DNA from: Todiramphus chloris collaris
Taxonomy: Eukaryota > Chordata > Aves > Coraciiformes > Alcedinidae
Assembly: GCA_025345505.1 (NCBI GenBank)
Contig: JANVCC010000030.1
Span: forward strand, 12,348,166-12,412,165
Reading direction: 5' to 3'
Length of the DNA: 64,000 nucleotides
Part shown: in pieces, positions 27,901 to 39,297 of the stretch
Position numbering within the stretch: position 1 is the stretch's first letter
Layout: every line of letters starts with the position of its first letter
The notes under the pieces: generated by a model
Databases searched by the model: none
Seen by the model: only the letters and a program-made list of their open reading frames with translations
What the model was told of the DNA's origin: nothing
Program-made: the position numbers and the translations under genes

Positions 27901-30900
27901 GTAACATATGGTGTTAATATATGGACTGATACTATGAAAGCCCTACTGTGGTACCATTCGGGTGCTCACATATCAGGTGATATGGGTTGGTGCCTAAACT
28001 GTCTCAGGATAAGAGCTGCTGGTTTCCATCCAAGATCTTTGAGACACAGACGGAGGTAACTGGAAGCACAGAGATTATAGCCTGCACTGACAAATGTGGG
28101 GCACCTGACTCAAGATCCTCTCAGCTTAGCCTTCCTTGAGCTCTTACAGGAATCTTGGGTCACCAAGATCCCCAGATGAACTCAGGACAGTTCCAACAGT
28201 AGGCTGCAAGTCTCAGCTCCCAAGGCAGTGCTTGCGCTGTGCTGCCTCTTAAACCTGTTTGCAGCAGGGGCTATAGATGGGTCAGCTACAGTGGAGTACA
28301 GTCAGACAAAAATATCTGGTCCTGCAGAGTGCTGAGTTGCCAGCAGTTCCCCATTTATTCACACAGAAATAAAGAGCTCTTTGCACCTTTCTGGATCAGA
28401 GCCACTCTGTTGTAATATTGATGAGAGATCATTTCCCATCACCTCTTCGCAATGTTTCAAAGGATTTTGGCTTCTGCAGCAATTTAACCTACACTCCCAT
28501 GCTTGAGTAGTCCAGGTCAGGAATCAGTGACTTTTAAAATCAAAAGCTGGACTAACAGCCCAAAAAGGACCTTTGCATCTCTTTTTAAGCTTCCAGAGAG
28601 TCAGACTTGCATTCACTGTAATAGTCCTGCACTTACTGCAATGGAGCCATCAGAGAACTCCATCTCTGTTGCATTCATGTAGCTCTGGAATCAGGGCAGC
28701 TGCCAATGGCTGCCTCGAGGTGCCAAACAAGCCCCTGTGACCTCAAATCGGGAGGGCACTAGATGGTAGTACCTTATACTAGAGGCAAACCATGTGTGCA
28801 GTCCATCTTTGAGGCAGGCAGGGTAGCGATACTGCAGTGGGTGGCAGTGCATCTCTCTGAAGGCATGGGGATCCATGCTTTGGCTGTGCCTAAAGGATTC
28901 AGGACTCAAATTTCCTGACAGCAGTGCTTTTGGAACAATGCATTTTCAAGAACACTCCAAATACATTGCATAGCAAGTGGAAAGCTGATGTTGAGCTATT
29001 GTGTGCATGCTGTTCTGGTAATAAAAATAATAGACAATAATTTCATGATAGCATGGATTTTTGATCCTGGTAGCCATCTTTCCCTTGACCATATTGTCTG
29101 GGTTATTGTTCTGTACTGTCAGGTTCCTCCAATGGCTGGAAAAGATGGAGATAGAACACAACAGCTTTGTAAATTAAATCCTAGTCCACTGCAGTTTGGG
29201 ATTGTCTGTCTCAGTTCAGTGCTTCATCTCCTACTACACTGCAAGGAATATTCTAATAGAAAACATGATGAAAGACTATTCATTAATGCTGAATTATTTG
29301 CAGGACTCTGCTGAAAAAGCATCAGCTTTCCACAGTGCTGCACTGCAAACAACAAGTGGGTGCATACAAATGTAATGTATTTCACCCTTGAATAAATGCT
29401 GTTGCTTCAGACTTCTACCAGTCTGAGTTTGCATGCTGGACATGGCTCTCATCCAGTACATGAGCTCAGTCATTCCTCAGGGTAGTTATATCTTTGGACA
29501 GATGTTATCTGTATTGTGCTTGCATGACAGTGGTGCTTGAAGATACTGTGACCTCAACCCAATTGTCCCCTACACATCCATTCCTATGCCAAAGTGGAGC
29601 CTGCTGTTTTTTCCTTCACTAAACTCACAAGCTTTTCTTTACAGTGGTTCTGCTCTCAGAGCAGTTCTACCCTCCATGCCATCACTTACACACCACTGAA
29701 GGTATTTACAAGTGGTGTTTTTTTCCATCTATGCATGGAAGAGTTGGCTGTTTCTTCACCCTGTCTCCCTCCTGTTCCTCGGTTTCAATTCTGGCCGTGT
29801 CTGCTGCACTGGCCTGTGTGAGTCACCAAAGCTGACTGACTAATAATGATCCATGTGCCATGTTATCCCTTTCACATCATTCTCCAGCATTTTCTCATGT
29901 CAGTAGGAGCAGGCAGCTTTGTAGAGAACTCAGGTTTCTCCCAGTCACTGGCCCACTGACCAGCTGGGGGAATCCAGATGTTACTGTGCTGAACTCTAAA
30001 GTGAGGTACAAGAGGCTCAGTCAGTGGGTGACAACACATGAGCGTTAACACAAAACATTTAGGGTTTATTTTCTCCCAAACGCTTGAACACAAGCCCAGA
30101 ACTGAAAAACAGGAGAAATACACAAACAGGGCTAGCATCATCTACCAGGTACTGTGCTGTCAAAATTATTTTAGCAGTCATCCAAGCCTCACCCAGGAAG
30201 GTTCATCCTAGATGGAATGTTGATTCATTCCTCAGGGGCTAAAGGAGGCCTCAAACATGGTGCAGAAGAAGGGAGAAAAGAGTAACAGCAGTGAAATTGC
30301 TTAGCTTCTCTACTCATTGACATGGTCTGGTGATGCACGTACCTTCCCAAGTGCTGAATCTGTTTCCCCCACGGAGACGTCCTCTCAGGGGATCTATTGG
30401 ATTCAGACACCATATGGAAGGCAAGAAAAGGAATTACATAAAAGATGAGGCAAGAGGTGGAAAAAGGCCATTGTATTTATGGAGCTGCCAGGAATTGTGA
30501 TAGATGTCAGCTCAGTTTAATTTCCAGTGAGGCCATCTGAGCCACAGAGAGGTGAACAGGCAGGGCCTTCTCTCTGTCTCCTTTTGGCCCTATTTGCTTT
30601 TTTATCTTGGGACTTGGCAGTGCAGAATGGCCACAACTGCCTGTCAGCAAGAAACGATTCTGTCAGCACCAGCAACACTCATTGTGCCCGACCCAGATAC
30701 CTCATGTAGGAGGAAACCTCCTATACTTGCTTTCCCATGGAGAGTCCTCGCTGCCTCGTCTTTCTAGGTAGCCCCTGTGCTTGCCCTGGAGTGTATAAAA
30801 GGAGAGGGGGAAGTGCCACAGTCTGACTAGCTCATTGAATGATATTGCAGGAAGTCATATTTCCCTTGCTTGTCACCTAAGCTACCTCATTCTTATTTTT

Positions 30901-33900
30901 AAAAATTTATTGAATAACAAACCTCCCCCCCAGAAGAAACCAAACCAAACCAACCAACAAAAACCCACCAAAAAACCAAACAAGCCCCAACAGAAAATCA
31001 CCACATTTTATTTGCAAAAGCCTGCTCTGGAAGCCTGCAGTTCCTGCTTCCTGCTGTATTCAAACTGCCACAGAGGCTAACACTGTCTGAAATACAGTCC
31101 TGAGACAGAGCTGAGCCATGAGAAGACTTACCCAAACAACAGACATATCGATTTTCTTGCAACTGAAACACTCATCTTAGAATCATTTGTTTGAGTCCCA
31201 ACTACTTTGGGACAAACCACAGAGCCCATCAGAGCTTTCTAAGGATACACAGGACTCAGCATGCATAGCTGTGGAAGGGACCACGGGCATGGCCAGTGCT
31301 AACAGCAAAACTTGGATCCTGCCACCTGACTTTCCTTTAATAATTTCCTTGCATGTTAAACACTCCCGCATAGAGTCGCTCCAAGAAACAAACACCCACA
31401 AGCCATTACTAAGGTAGGCTAGAAAATAAAGGACAGAGGGAAACTGCTGTAGCATTCGATTGAACAGCAGCAGTGTGGAGGCTTTTGAAACAGACAGTGA
31501 GCTAGAGATTGACAGATTGGATCACACCTCAGTTCCATCCAGCCTAGTACCCTGTCTCCAACAGCTGTCATCACAAAATGTGTAAGTAGAAAGTGTGAAA
31601 ACCCTGCAGCAAGCAGATGGTGGATGATAGCTACTCCTATTCTCTTTTCTCCCCACCATCCTGGTCTCTTACCGGCTTGAGAGTGAAAGCTCAGGGTTTA
31701 ACAGCCAGTTTGGGGGAGGTTATCAATAAACGAGAAAACAGCCAGGGCTGTAAGCAGCCTTTCAGTTCTGTGGGCCTTTGCATGGCTCTGCTTACCGCAT
31801 GCTGGTAGCACACCTGGACATTGCAGGATTTTTCCAACTTCCTCTTGAATTTCATCAAGGATGGTAGAATCAGAGTCATATCCCATATGAAAAAGAGTTC
31901 AGCTAAAGTAAAAGAGGGAAAGTAGAAAAGCAACACTTCTGAGCTGTTCTTTCCTGAAACAGAAGCAGCCTTAGTGAAGACTGCTGTTTGTACTGCTTGT
32001 GGGAAGCAATTCAGCCACCTCTGTCTCCCTAAATACAAGGCCAGACCATCACGCAATTATTTTGTCTTAACACAAGGACAAACTAATGTTCTGGATCCCC
32101 AACTCATAACAATTTCTTACGGTCTTTATTTCTGATCATGCCTCAGTAAAGCAGGCTAGAATGTGGGCTTTAAACAAGTGGTACTTCTAATATTCTAAAT
32201 TTTGGAGAGTGCAGTAGGCACATCTGCACATTTTTCATGGGTTTCTATGAAAGCTTGATTTCCACTTTTTATAGGCACAAACTTTGCAGCATTAGCAAAG
32301 CACTTTAAAATAGTTCCTTATTGAACAGTTCCCAGTGAAACAGCTGCACAGAATAAGCCATATAATGGGTAAAAATTAATAACCACCATCTAAGAACAAA
32401 AACGTAAACAAGTATCTTTTTTAAGCTGTGAAACTAAAAAAGATAAATTGTTATCATTTCTCCTTTCCCCTGTTCCATTTTCCCATATGGATTCTCTAAG
32501 GTCTAACAGAATAAGCTTATTAGTCTTTTCTTCACTAATTGCATCTTTGTCTTCTCTTCAGTCACTGTTTTCATTAACTTAATATTTTATGACCTTTGTC
32601 ACTTCAACAAATTTGATAAAAATTGGCCAAGAGTTCAAAAGCTTTATTAGGGTACAGAGAGAAAGATGCAGATAACATGATGGTAGAAGGTAAATAATTT
32701 AATAGAAGGACATTAACAGGGAAAGGAATTCCAACCTACCACTTCTTGTTAGCATGAGATCCCGAGCAAATTTAGCAAACACATTTCTGCAGTTTTCTGC
32801 CGTCTTGTTTCCCTGGATATGCAGTGATAGATTCACATCCCATGCCTGTGTCTTACTTTTGTGCAAGGGAACCTGGTGTGCTGTGGGTGGTGGAAAAGAC
32901 CAGTCACCCCTAGCTGCTCACTGGAAAACTGAAAGTAGGACAGAGTCGTAGAATCAGTGGTTCGAAAAGAGTTCCTGAAATGCATGAATGCTCTAAAACA
33001 AAGGGAAGAATTTTCTATTGCAGGCAAGGGAATTTCCATTGCCTTGATTTAAGCCTATGCATAGAAGTAGCAGAAGGCCTGTTTGATATGGTACCTTGAA
33101 AGGTAATTCCTAAAAGAATTCTCTTTTGAGTGTCCTTGCTGTGCAGACACAGGTCAGAAACATCGCACTCGCCTATTCAGCTGTGACATAGTAGATTATT
33201 TGTGGCTTTGCAGCATAAAACAGATTTTGTGACTTGTGATGCTAAGCCATTGGCCTCGGACAAGAGCCAGTTCGGGTTATTCCATTCTGCTGACCTAAAT
33301 TCCTCTCAAACAGTCAAGTGGATGCAGTATCATCCTTCCCTTCCTGTTCCAAATTGTATCATGGCTTCTCTTCAGACACACAGATATTTTACACAGCTCC
33401 TCAGCATAGGTGGTGAAGCCAAGAGTGGTAGGAATTGATCCACCATGGTTATCATGGAATTTAAAGTGATTGTGTACATCCTGACATGTGCATCCTAAAC
33501 CAAGTTCCGCCACTGACATTACTTTCGATTGATCTCCATCAAATTGCTTAAATTCTTCTACTCGTAAAAGGGGAGACTGGGCAAATAAGAGTGTGTAAAA
33601 CCAGATGAAAGCTGACATGAACATATGGTTTTTTTTCCTTGCAGATACAATTTGTGCAATGTACTGCTTTCTGTGGTGCTTCCCCTACCAGGGATGCTGA
33701 CAGGCAGCTCATCTGGACCCAGTAGGAGCTCTTGCAACTTTACTGGAAATTAAGGGGAGCCTCTAAGAAAACCCAGCCTCTAATGTGCTGTGGAATTCTT
33801 TACTGGTAACAGAGAGAAGCCAAGCTCTTCTGTTTCCTTTTGAGACAGCTGACGTCAGTTCTGGCAGCTCCATCTTATTATAAAATCATTTTAAGAATAA

Positions 33901-36900
33901 AAATCTGTAGAAAATGGGGCACTGGGTGGAGGTGCTTGTGTGCGTAACTGTGCCCACACACAGCAAAGCTGGCATCAGACTTCTGGGAACCAACTGCCAA
34001 GCGTGGGTGAGTAGTGAGTGCACAAAAGCACATTCTGCTGGGCTTCGCAAACTGGAAGAGATGCACCATTCCCACATGCAAACAATCCGGCTGTCAGCAC
34101 CAGGCACGTCACCCAGCAAAGCTTCTTCCCTCCCCATCACAGAAGAGCTGCCACTTGCCCACCTACCCAAAGGACACGGTTTTTTCAAAAGAGATGAGTG
34201 TTTCCTCAACACCTCCCAACAATCAAGTTTAATTAAAGTAGGTTAAATTAAAAAAAGAATCTTGACGCAGCTTTGGTAACAAGATTGGGTAACATTTTGT
34301 GCTAAATCGTGGATAGTAAGCAGAAAGCCTGCTAGAATTCACAAACTACTCTTGTCCTAGACACCTGGGGTGGCCCCATTACCTCACCCACACCGGGACA
34401 ATCAGGAACGATCCCCAAGAGGCTGAGGAAGCACAGGGCTATTTAAAAGGTCTCATTTGGTCCTCTATTGTTTGATGCTGTGTACAGACCTGCTCCAGGG
34501 CCGGGTGCATAGTACTAGAAAAGTACCAAGTTGAGATAGCTACTGTGGAACAGGTGAATAGCTTCAATGCTTTGACTTTAATCTGTGTGAAGCAGGTAGC
34601 TGTGTGTACGAAGTCTGTATCAGGATAGGAGGCTTTTTTTTACAAGCACATGAAGTAACACGACATGAGTCAGCTAATGAGGGATCAAAGCTTCTGCCGA
34701 GGACAGATAAGTTGAGCTCCGGGCAATTAGCGATGTTTTTGACACTCTTATTGACACAATAAAAATAAATTGGTGTGTCATCTACTTCACACAGACCAAA
34801 ATGATCTCACATCATTGCAAATATAAAGGTCTTTCTTTTTAGTGTTTCCTTAAACTTCCTGTTTGGCTTTCTACAAATTTTCCAAGTTTCTTCCCACCTG
34901 CTCTTGGGTTAGCTGAGATCTGTGCTCCCAGCCAAGAGCTGGTAACATTCTAGACGGGTTAAATGATATCAGTGCAAGTGGTAATATGAGGCTGTTCAAT
35001 GTTGCAAAAATAGTAAACACTATAAAGTACTATCATGGCAAAGGATCCCCTCACTTTGCTAAGGATGAGAGCCCTTTTATCCTGCTTGGCTAAGGCAACT
35101 CGTATTACAAGGTGTGATTCACAAACACATCCTCAGTAGGTTTGGAGGAAATGCTCTTCCTTCAGCCAATAACAATTTTTTTTAACATTACTTTCTTCCA
35201 TTTTTGTACAGATGCTTTTTCTAGTTACATTATTTGATAAAACATGAGCAGTGTCTGCAAAAAGGCAGGCAGACTCCACAAGTAGGCTCTGATTTCTAAG
35301 TCTTGAATGGCTGGGAGAATCCTTCCCTGGGATTATCCTTCCTGGGATTATCCTTCCCTTCTGGAAACTGCTGAACTACGCTCTTGCCTCAGTGTGAGAC
35401 GGAAAAAACACAAGATCTGTGAGCTTCATTCCTCTCCCTAGGACTGACCTTCACCAATGCCTCTCCTAGGCTGACCTCCAGGAAACCGCTGAGACTCTCT
35501 AGCCTCAGCCATGTGACTCAGAAACCTCTCTATTTGTCATGGAAGAGGGGAAACGTTCATTAACATTATTCTAGTGTCAAGAATTATTTCCTGCATAGCT
35601 AAATGCTGACATAATGCTATAGTACCTCTAACAAATCCCTCCTGACATCAAGGAGGGTCCTCACTACACATGATAGCGACCTGTATTGAGTGTAACAGGA
35701 AAACGTGTTTGGGTCTAGATTTTGGAAAATCTATTTCAGTCCACTGAAGTACTCCTCCTAAAAAATTTGAATCACAAATATTGTGATTATTGAATCTCAA
35801 ATCTTCATAATAAAAACATGAATTCTTGTGACTTTGTGTCACTCTGAATATGCCTCATACTGAATCCCAAATCTTCATAACAAAAATGTGAATTCATGTG
35901 ACACTCTGTCAATGTGAATTTGTACAATTGCAAAGCAACTCATGTTGGCGTCACTGGGTCAAAGAGGCTGATGCTGCAAGCCCTCCTGGCAATCATAGTC
36001 CCTCTTCCATAGCAAGCCCCTGGTGAGGTTACTGGAAGCACCAAGACTGACCCTTCAGGAAAAGCTTGGATAGATGGTCTGAAGTTTTATTCCATTTAAA
36101 TCTGCTTTTGTGCAACTTCTTTAGACAAGTTACCAATTGTATTTGCCTTCTTAAACTTAGTTCGGTTGCTATAGCTCATATCAAAACAAAGAATAATTCT
36201 GGTCTAAAATCTCAATTGTATATTCTCCAAAAGCCACGTTTTGGTCACACTCACTTTCATATACAGATGGAACAAATTCAATGGCAAAGGCATTTCATGA
36301 ACCTGTACCACATCTTTGGCATTCACAACACACAATCCATTACGAACACTGACAGCTATAAAATTTGCTCCCATGCAATTCAGCTAAAAATATTCTCTTT
36401 ACAGGATGCAACACAGACACAATCTGCTTTAACTCAACTGTATGTAACATAAAAGGGTCCCAAAAGCTTTTCTCAGTTGATATTTTAATCACCAGCATCT
36501 CCTGCTGTCTTGCTACTTTCAGGTTATTTGGTTCCTTGTAGTTTGGCCACCAGTGCCAGCAAGTGGGTAGCCAGCTTAGACTTATAAGGATGCCAGTGCA
36601 TAGTATAGGGCCTTACCTGTATTCACTAGCATTTGAGGGTTAGCAAACAGTAAAATCAAGCCTGACATGGAGAAGAGCTTTGGGGATCCTGTCCTAGCAC
36701 CTTCCTTGAAACATCAATGGCAATAAAGAGAGTCTCTGAGAATGGGCTGCTCTTTCAGTATCACAAGCAAATGCAAAGCACATTAGCATTGCTGTTGCTT
36801 CAGCATCCTCCCACCACCCCCTTTTCGATACCACCTCCCTGCAAGAAGGACAGTGCTTGGGTATTTTACACAGATCAGTTCACAGGTAGGACACTCTCTT

Positions 36901-37217
36901 TTCATACTGTTTCTGCTTTTAACAGAACTGCATGCTTGAAAACCAAGCCAAACCATCAATAAAAGGCTAATTGCCCAAAGCCATGGGTTTGCAATCTGCT
37001 GATGGCTCCTATTTCACACACAGGTGTGATACTGTCACACAAAGGCTTCCTGTCTGTACAGAGCACCAGCACCTCCTGGGGAAATAGGGACCCCAAATCT
37101 ACACAAATGTAGTGAGAAGAAAAATAAAGATGTCTTACCCACATGGGTGATAACCGTAGTCAGTCGCTGGGTGAGCTCCTGATGTGACATCTCTTCTTCT
37201 TTTAACCAGAAAAGCAT
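3935..37217 (-). CDS. MCF2L2: MCF2L2, Rho guanine-nucleotide exchange factor (DBL family), 5' part only: coding exons 1 and 2
   Basis: Coding exon 1 is 37217 down to 37139 (ATG at 37217-37215; 26 codons plus one base; donor G|GTAAGA). Coding exon 2 is 4018 down to 3935 (acceptor TTTGCACAG; donor CAG|GTAAGA). Both junctions are phase 1, so the split codon between them reads Asp. The joined peptide has about 54 residues: it starts [19 protein letters not shown], passes through [16 protein letters not shown], and ends [11 protein letters not shown]. This matches my recollection of the N-terminus of human MCF2L2, just before its CRAL-TRIO/Sec14 domain. The full family protein is about 1,100 residues, with CRAL-TRIO, spectrin-like, DH and PH regions, and activates Rho GTPases at membranes. 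Exon 3 (expected to begin the Gly-Gly-Arg segment) was not found between 1 and 3934, so it should lie left of the window. An upstream in-frame ATG at 37298 is open, but the start chosen matches the family. Intron 1 is 33 kb. Confidence 0.9.
4681..4727. repeat. Short direct repeat of a CTCTTCACCCCA-type unit
   Basis: A 13-base unit (actcttcacccc) occurs twice in tandem, preceded by a partly matching copy. It lies about 90 bp from the polypurine minisatellite. It is probably a slippage product with no gene function. Confidence 0.5.
4810..4912 (+). repeat. 17-bp polypurine minisatellite interrupted by an assembly gap
   Basis: The unit gggagggaagcgaagaa is repeated nearly perfectly on both sides of ten N bases at 4856-4865. 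About six copies can be read. Each unit is purine apart from one C. The gap inside the array suggests that the true copy number was not resolved. It lies in intron 1 of MCF2L2. Confidence 0.95.
4856..4865. other. Assembly gap (10 N)
   Basis: Ten N bases lie inside the 17-bp minisatellite. A short fixed-size run inside a tandem array usually marks an unresolved copy number, so the array may be longer in the real genome. Confidence 0.99.
7408..7480. repeat. MIR/L2-like core, two copies in inverted orientation
   Basis: The left arm, 7408-7431, reads cattttatagatggggaa followed by attgag. The right arm, 7456-7480, is close to its reverse complement (ctcagtttcccc then tacctgtaaaatg). Both resemble the widespread amniote MIR/L2 core (cattttacagatgaggaaactgag). 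The arms are separated by about 24 bp, so transcribed RNA could fold back on itself. Whether this is two ancient insertions or one rearranged one cannot be told here. Confidence 0.6.
8507..8715 (-). mobile_element. CR1 LINE 3' fragment, old
   Basis: The plus strand reads like the reverse complement of a CR1 3' end: agagacacaggatactaggt, ttggaagggacttgaaggat, then a line about a listed sequence ending in an 'attccaatgtctaattgttctc'-type segment. An A-rich insertion interrupts it near 8573-8598. CR1 is the dominant LINE of birds. The copy is short, diverged and non-coding. Confidence 0.8.
14658..14799 (-). CDS. Candidate alternative first coding exon of MCF2L2
   Basis: This is an open frame of 47 codons plus one base. 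It begins at an ATG in a good initiation context (GCGGCAATGG), with an in-frame TGA twelve bases upstream, and ends at a consensus donor (AAAG|GTATGT). Its leftover base is G, so it could splice to MCF2L2 exon 2 in phase, giving the same Asp codon as the usual exon 1. The peptide starts [15 protein letters not shown], with a CxxC pair at residues 5 and 8, and ends RLERMAKK. I do not recognise it. It sits inside MCF2L2 intron 1 on the gene's own strand. No CpG island surrounds it. A chance open frame is a real possibility. Confidence 0.35.
16392..17096 (-). other. 234-codon open frame, probably not coding
   Basis: This is the longest uninterrupted frame in MCF2L2 intron 1. The product is rich in Cys, His and Trp, with no domain, signal peptide or repeat that I recognise. 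I see no promoter or splice structure that ties it to a gene. A frame of this length is only mildly unexpected in a search of 64 kb in six frames. Confidence 0.12.
18066..18465 (-). mobile_element. CR1 LINE 3' fragment
   Basis: The plus strand starts with agaatcacagaaaggtaggg, then a ggttggaaaggacctttgga-type segment. It continues through a 'ctgggcagcctgttccagtg' segment, a 'cccctttgtgcctgttgccc' segment and a 'ctgggcaccactgaagagag' segment, which are hallmarks of avian CR1 read in reverse. The element's 3' end is therefore on the left. It is about 400 bp, truncated at its 5' end, and less decayed than the copy at 8.5 kb. The short open frames within it are not real genes. Confidence 0.92.
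19679..19700. repeat. Poly(A) homopolymer
   Basis: About 19 consecutive A bases, after four G. No target-site duplication or transposon body was recognised next to it. Confidence 0.9.
23805..24065. repeat. Decayed tandem array of cacacag/ttccagcctc-type units
   Basis: Variants of 'cacacag' followed by 'ttccagc' or 'cttcag' recur about every 25-35 bp across roughly 260 bp, clearest at 24008-24060. The period has drifted, so this looks like an old minisatellite. It also explains the Ser/Pro/His/Gln-rich open frame on the plus strand here, which I do not regard as a gene. Confidence 0.5.
25742..25755 (-). promoter_or_regulatory. CTCF-like core motif
   Basis: Read on the minus strand the bases are CCCACTAGAGGGCA, which fits the published CTCF core (CCASYAGRKGGCAS) at each core position I checked. 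A second partial copy (ccctctag) lies 50 bp to the right. It is in MCF2L2 intron 1. A single motif match does not prove binding. Confidence 0.4.
30925..31000. repeat. A/C-rich low-complexity tract
   Basis: Irregular repeats of aacc, aaacc and aaaccc. The open frame across it is low-complexity and not a gene. Confidence 0.8.
31480..31620 (+). mobile_element. Ancient interspersed repeat, CR1/L3-like fragment
   Basis: The segment 'ttggatcacacctcagttcc' followed by 'atccagcctagtaccctgtc' and 'tccaacagctg', and later 'gtgtgaaaaccctgca', resembles an old amniote repeat that I remember as 'ggatcagaccaaaggtccat'-type sequence. The copy is strongly diverged. Family assignment needs a library search. 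Confidence 0.45.
34560..34830. promoter_or_regulatory. Possible non-coding regulatory element
   Basis: This is a motif-dense non-repetitive stretch: TGAGTCAGC (AP-1/MARE-like) near 34665, an AGATAA GATA-type site near 34705, and homeodomain-like CAATTAGCG near 34724, then an AT-rich flank. I infer an enhancer candidate only from this clustering. Conservation was not tested. Confidence 0.2.
35320..35356. repeat. Short tandem duplication
   Basis: The unit cctgggattatccttc occurs twice in direct succession. It is probably a local slippage event. Confidence 0.8.
35791..35920. repeat. 70-bp direct duplication
   Basis: The segment beginning tgaatctcaaatcttcataa at 35791 recurs at 35861 with few differences, an offset of exactly 70 bp. 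The match extends over at least 50 bp, through gaattc and tgtgac. No coding frame is shared by the copies. Confidence 0.85.
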
Positions 37218-38400
37218 TTCACACAGGGAACTGCACAGCATCCAAAAAAAGATGCACCCGGAGTGGGAGGCTGCACACTCACTGCCTCGCTTGCACACAA
37301 AGCGAGGACCACTCCCACGGCACGGCCCTTCCAGCTCTCACATCTTCTGCCGGCTGCTCACCTCTTCCAATTTACTGCCGTCCATGTACCGACCTAGAAA
37401 AGCTCCTTCCAAAAGAGGATTTTACCCTCCTTGACAACAGGAAGGGAGNNNNNNNNNNNNNNNNNNNNNNNNNNNNNNNNNNNNNNNNNNNNNNNNNNNN
37501 NNNNNNNNNNNNNNNNNNNNNNNNNNNNNNNNNNNNNNNNNNNNNNNNGTGAGGTAAAAAAGGAAAAAGAAGCAGGCGATTTGATTGCTTATGTCTTTTT
37601 TTCTCTCTTCTCCCGCGGATGAGGCAAAGGGTAAAGAGACAAACCAGCAGGCAGATACCTTCCTCCAGGGAGACTTTTGGATGGTGATGCTGTGAGTCAG
37701 GGAAAAATCCTGGAGGTAGGAATGGCATCAAGAGGAGTGGAGCTGGCAGGAAAGCTGTAACAGCAGCAGCTGCTCTGCGATGCTCTCTATCACCAGCGTG
37801 CTGGGGAGTCGAGAACAACCCTCCTGAAGCCTCGGGTGTTCCCCCTTGGCCCCCGAGGCACAGATGCCTTGCAGGTTGTCCCCAGATGAAACTCCCCCGA
37901 TGTCTCCAGAGACCCTCCTCCCACCTCCTCTAAAAGCCCCTTCCTTGCAAATGGGGCTGCCGCATACATGGAGAGGGAGTGGGACAGTGGGCTTTTTAGG
38001 GGTGAGGTGGCAAGAGGCTTTGTTGCCCTCCTGCATGGACAGGATCCTGGGAATCCTGGTGTGACCGAGCCCACAGGACCCTCTCCAGCAGCACGGGTAC
38101 AAAAAGGGTGAATGAATTAGCGCTGGGTGCTGGGCAGGACTCACCTGCAATTGTGCCCATGGAGCTCAGCTGTGCCCGTGGGCAGGAGGGCGCTGGCGGA
38201 CACCAGTGGGCCAGTGAAGGTCTGTGGGAAGAAACTGCCCCTGGTTGCCAAGGACAGAGCTGAAACCTACACAGATGTGTAGCTGCCACAGGGCAATGGG
38301 CTGCGGAGCTACTGTAAAGCTTCACTCATCCTCCCAGCTACAGGTCCCAGCTGGGATCTCAGAAAAGTGAGGCAGGCAGGAAAGGGAGAAAGGGCAGGGC
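37218..38400 (-). promoter_or_regulatory. MCF2L2 upstream / promoter region, with gap
   Basis: This is the sequence immediately 5' of the MCF2L2 start codon. It is richer in G+C and CpG than the intron, and contains the 100-N gap. The 5' UTR and transcription start should lie here, but I cannot fix either one: no TATA box is evident and the gap removes part of the region. Confidence 0.45.
37449..37548. other. Assembly gap (100 N)
   Basis: Exactly 100 N bases, the usual placeholder for a gap of unknown size. It lies about 230 bp upstream of the MCF2L2 start codon, in relatively GC-rich sequence that is often lost in bird assemblies. Open frames that run across it are artefacts. Confidence 0.99.
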
Positions 38401-38489
38401 ATGGCAGAAACTTGCATGTCTCTATTCCCTCTTTCCACCTTCTCCTTTGAAGCCACCCTGAAGCTCCACAGAAGATAGTTCTAGAAACA

Positions 38490-38515
38490 GGGAAAACTGA
38501 TTCTATGATTCTAAA
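38490..38515 (+). mobile_element. CR1 3' terminal repeat remnant
   Basis: The sequence gattctatgattctaaaat is the short terminal repeat typical of CR1 3' ends in sense orientation. No convincing CR1 body was recognised just upstream, so this may be a very short or decayed copy. Confidence 0.45.
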
Positions 38516-39270
38516 ATCTATTACACATCTAAAAATGAAGAAATAAAACAGAGTAGGGTGCAGCTGCCTGCAGGATCTGCTCTATTCCCACAGAACGGAT
38601 TCAGCTCTAATTCAGATTTCCCTGCCCATCTGTAGGACTTTGCTTGGGTCCACCCTTCCAGACACGACAAAGAACATGACAACATATATACACAAAACTG
38701 GAGCTGCAAAATGCTTCTGTGGGCTCATCGGATCTTACAGCACAATTAATGCATCAGTCCTGGTGCTGCAAAAGGTTTTATCTACCTCTGTGATGGGAAA
38801 ATCCTATAATCAGCTGGCTGACCTACAAGCCAGCCGGAGTATCTATGCTGTTGTCCTCATTTTTGGATGATTGACCAACTGTGCCGAGAGGTTTCGTGTG
38901 TACTTCTGTTGAGTTAGTTTAACAGCAAGTCTGGCTGAAAACAAGTGAGGAGGATGACCTGACACCTGTCAAAATTTTGGGATTAAAGCAAAAGCTGGGT
39001 TGTCCTGGCATCTTCTTTTTACTGCTGATCTGGGCAGTAAAGTTCAAACCGTAGAGACCTTGACTAATGTTATAAAGATTCCCTCAGCCAGGGAAGAGAT
39101 GCCATCATCAGGGAAAAAAAGCATATGGGAAGCAAAATGACACCCAGAAACAATCTTTGAAGGGGTCTGAAAGACCTGGGATGGTTTATGTTTCTCTTGG
39201 TGGGCCACAGATTGCAGGTAGGAACATGGGACTGGGAAAAGTAATCATGTTTCCAGACACTTAACAGATT

Positions 39271-39297
39271 TTTTTTTCCTTTTTTTTTTTTTTTTTT
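39271..39297. repeat. T-rich homopolymer tract
   Basis: Two runs of T with a cc interruption, over about 27 bp. Confidence 0.9.

Larger units (their letters stand above)
4019..37138 (-). other. MCF2L2 intron 1 (33 kb)
   Basis: This interval lies between two well-supported MCF2L2 exons. Apart from the repeats and candidate sites listed separately, I see no conserved protein-coding gene in it. The open frames inside are short, lack family resemblance, and several lie in CR1 or low-complexity sequence. The subsegments 4.9-7.4, 8.8-14.6, 14.8-18.0, 18.5-23.8, 24.1-30.5, 31.7-34.5 and 36.0-37.1 kb hold nothing else I can support. Regulatory elements are likely in an intron this long, but cannot be proven from one genome. 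Confidence 0.7.

Noticed and set aside
36066..36452. 128-codon plus-strand frame
   Set aside because: No domain, no promoter or splice signals that tie it to a gene, and ordinary length for chance. It lies antisense in MCF2L2 intron 1.
37184..37818. Open frames running through the N gap on both strands
   Set aside because: They are translated across unknown bases, so they are artefacts.
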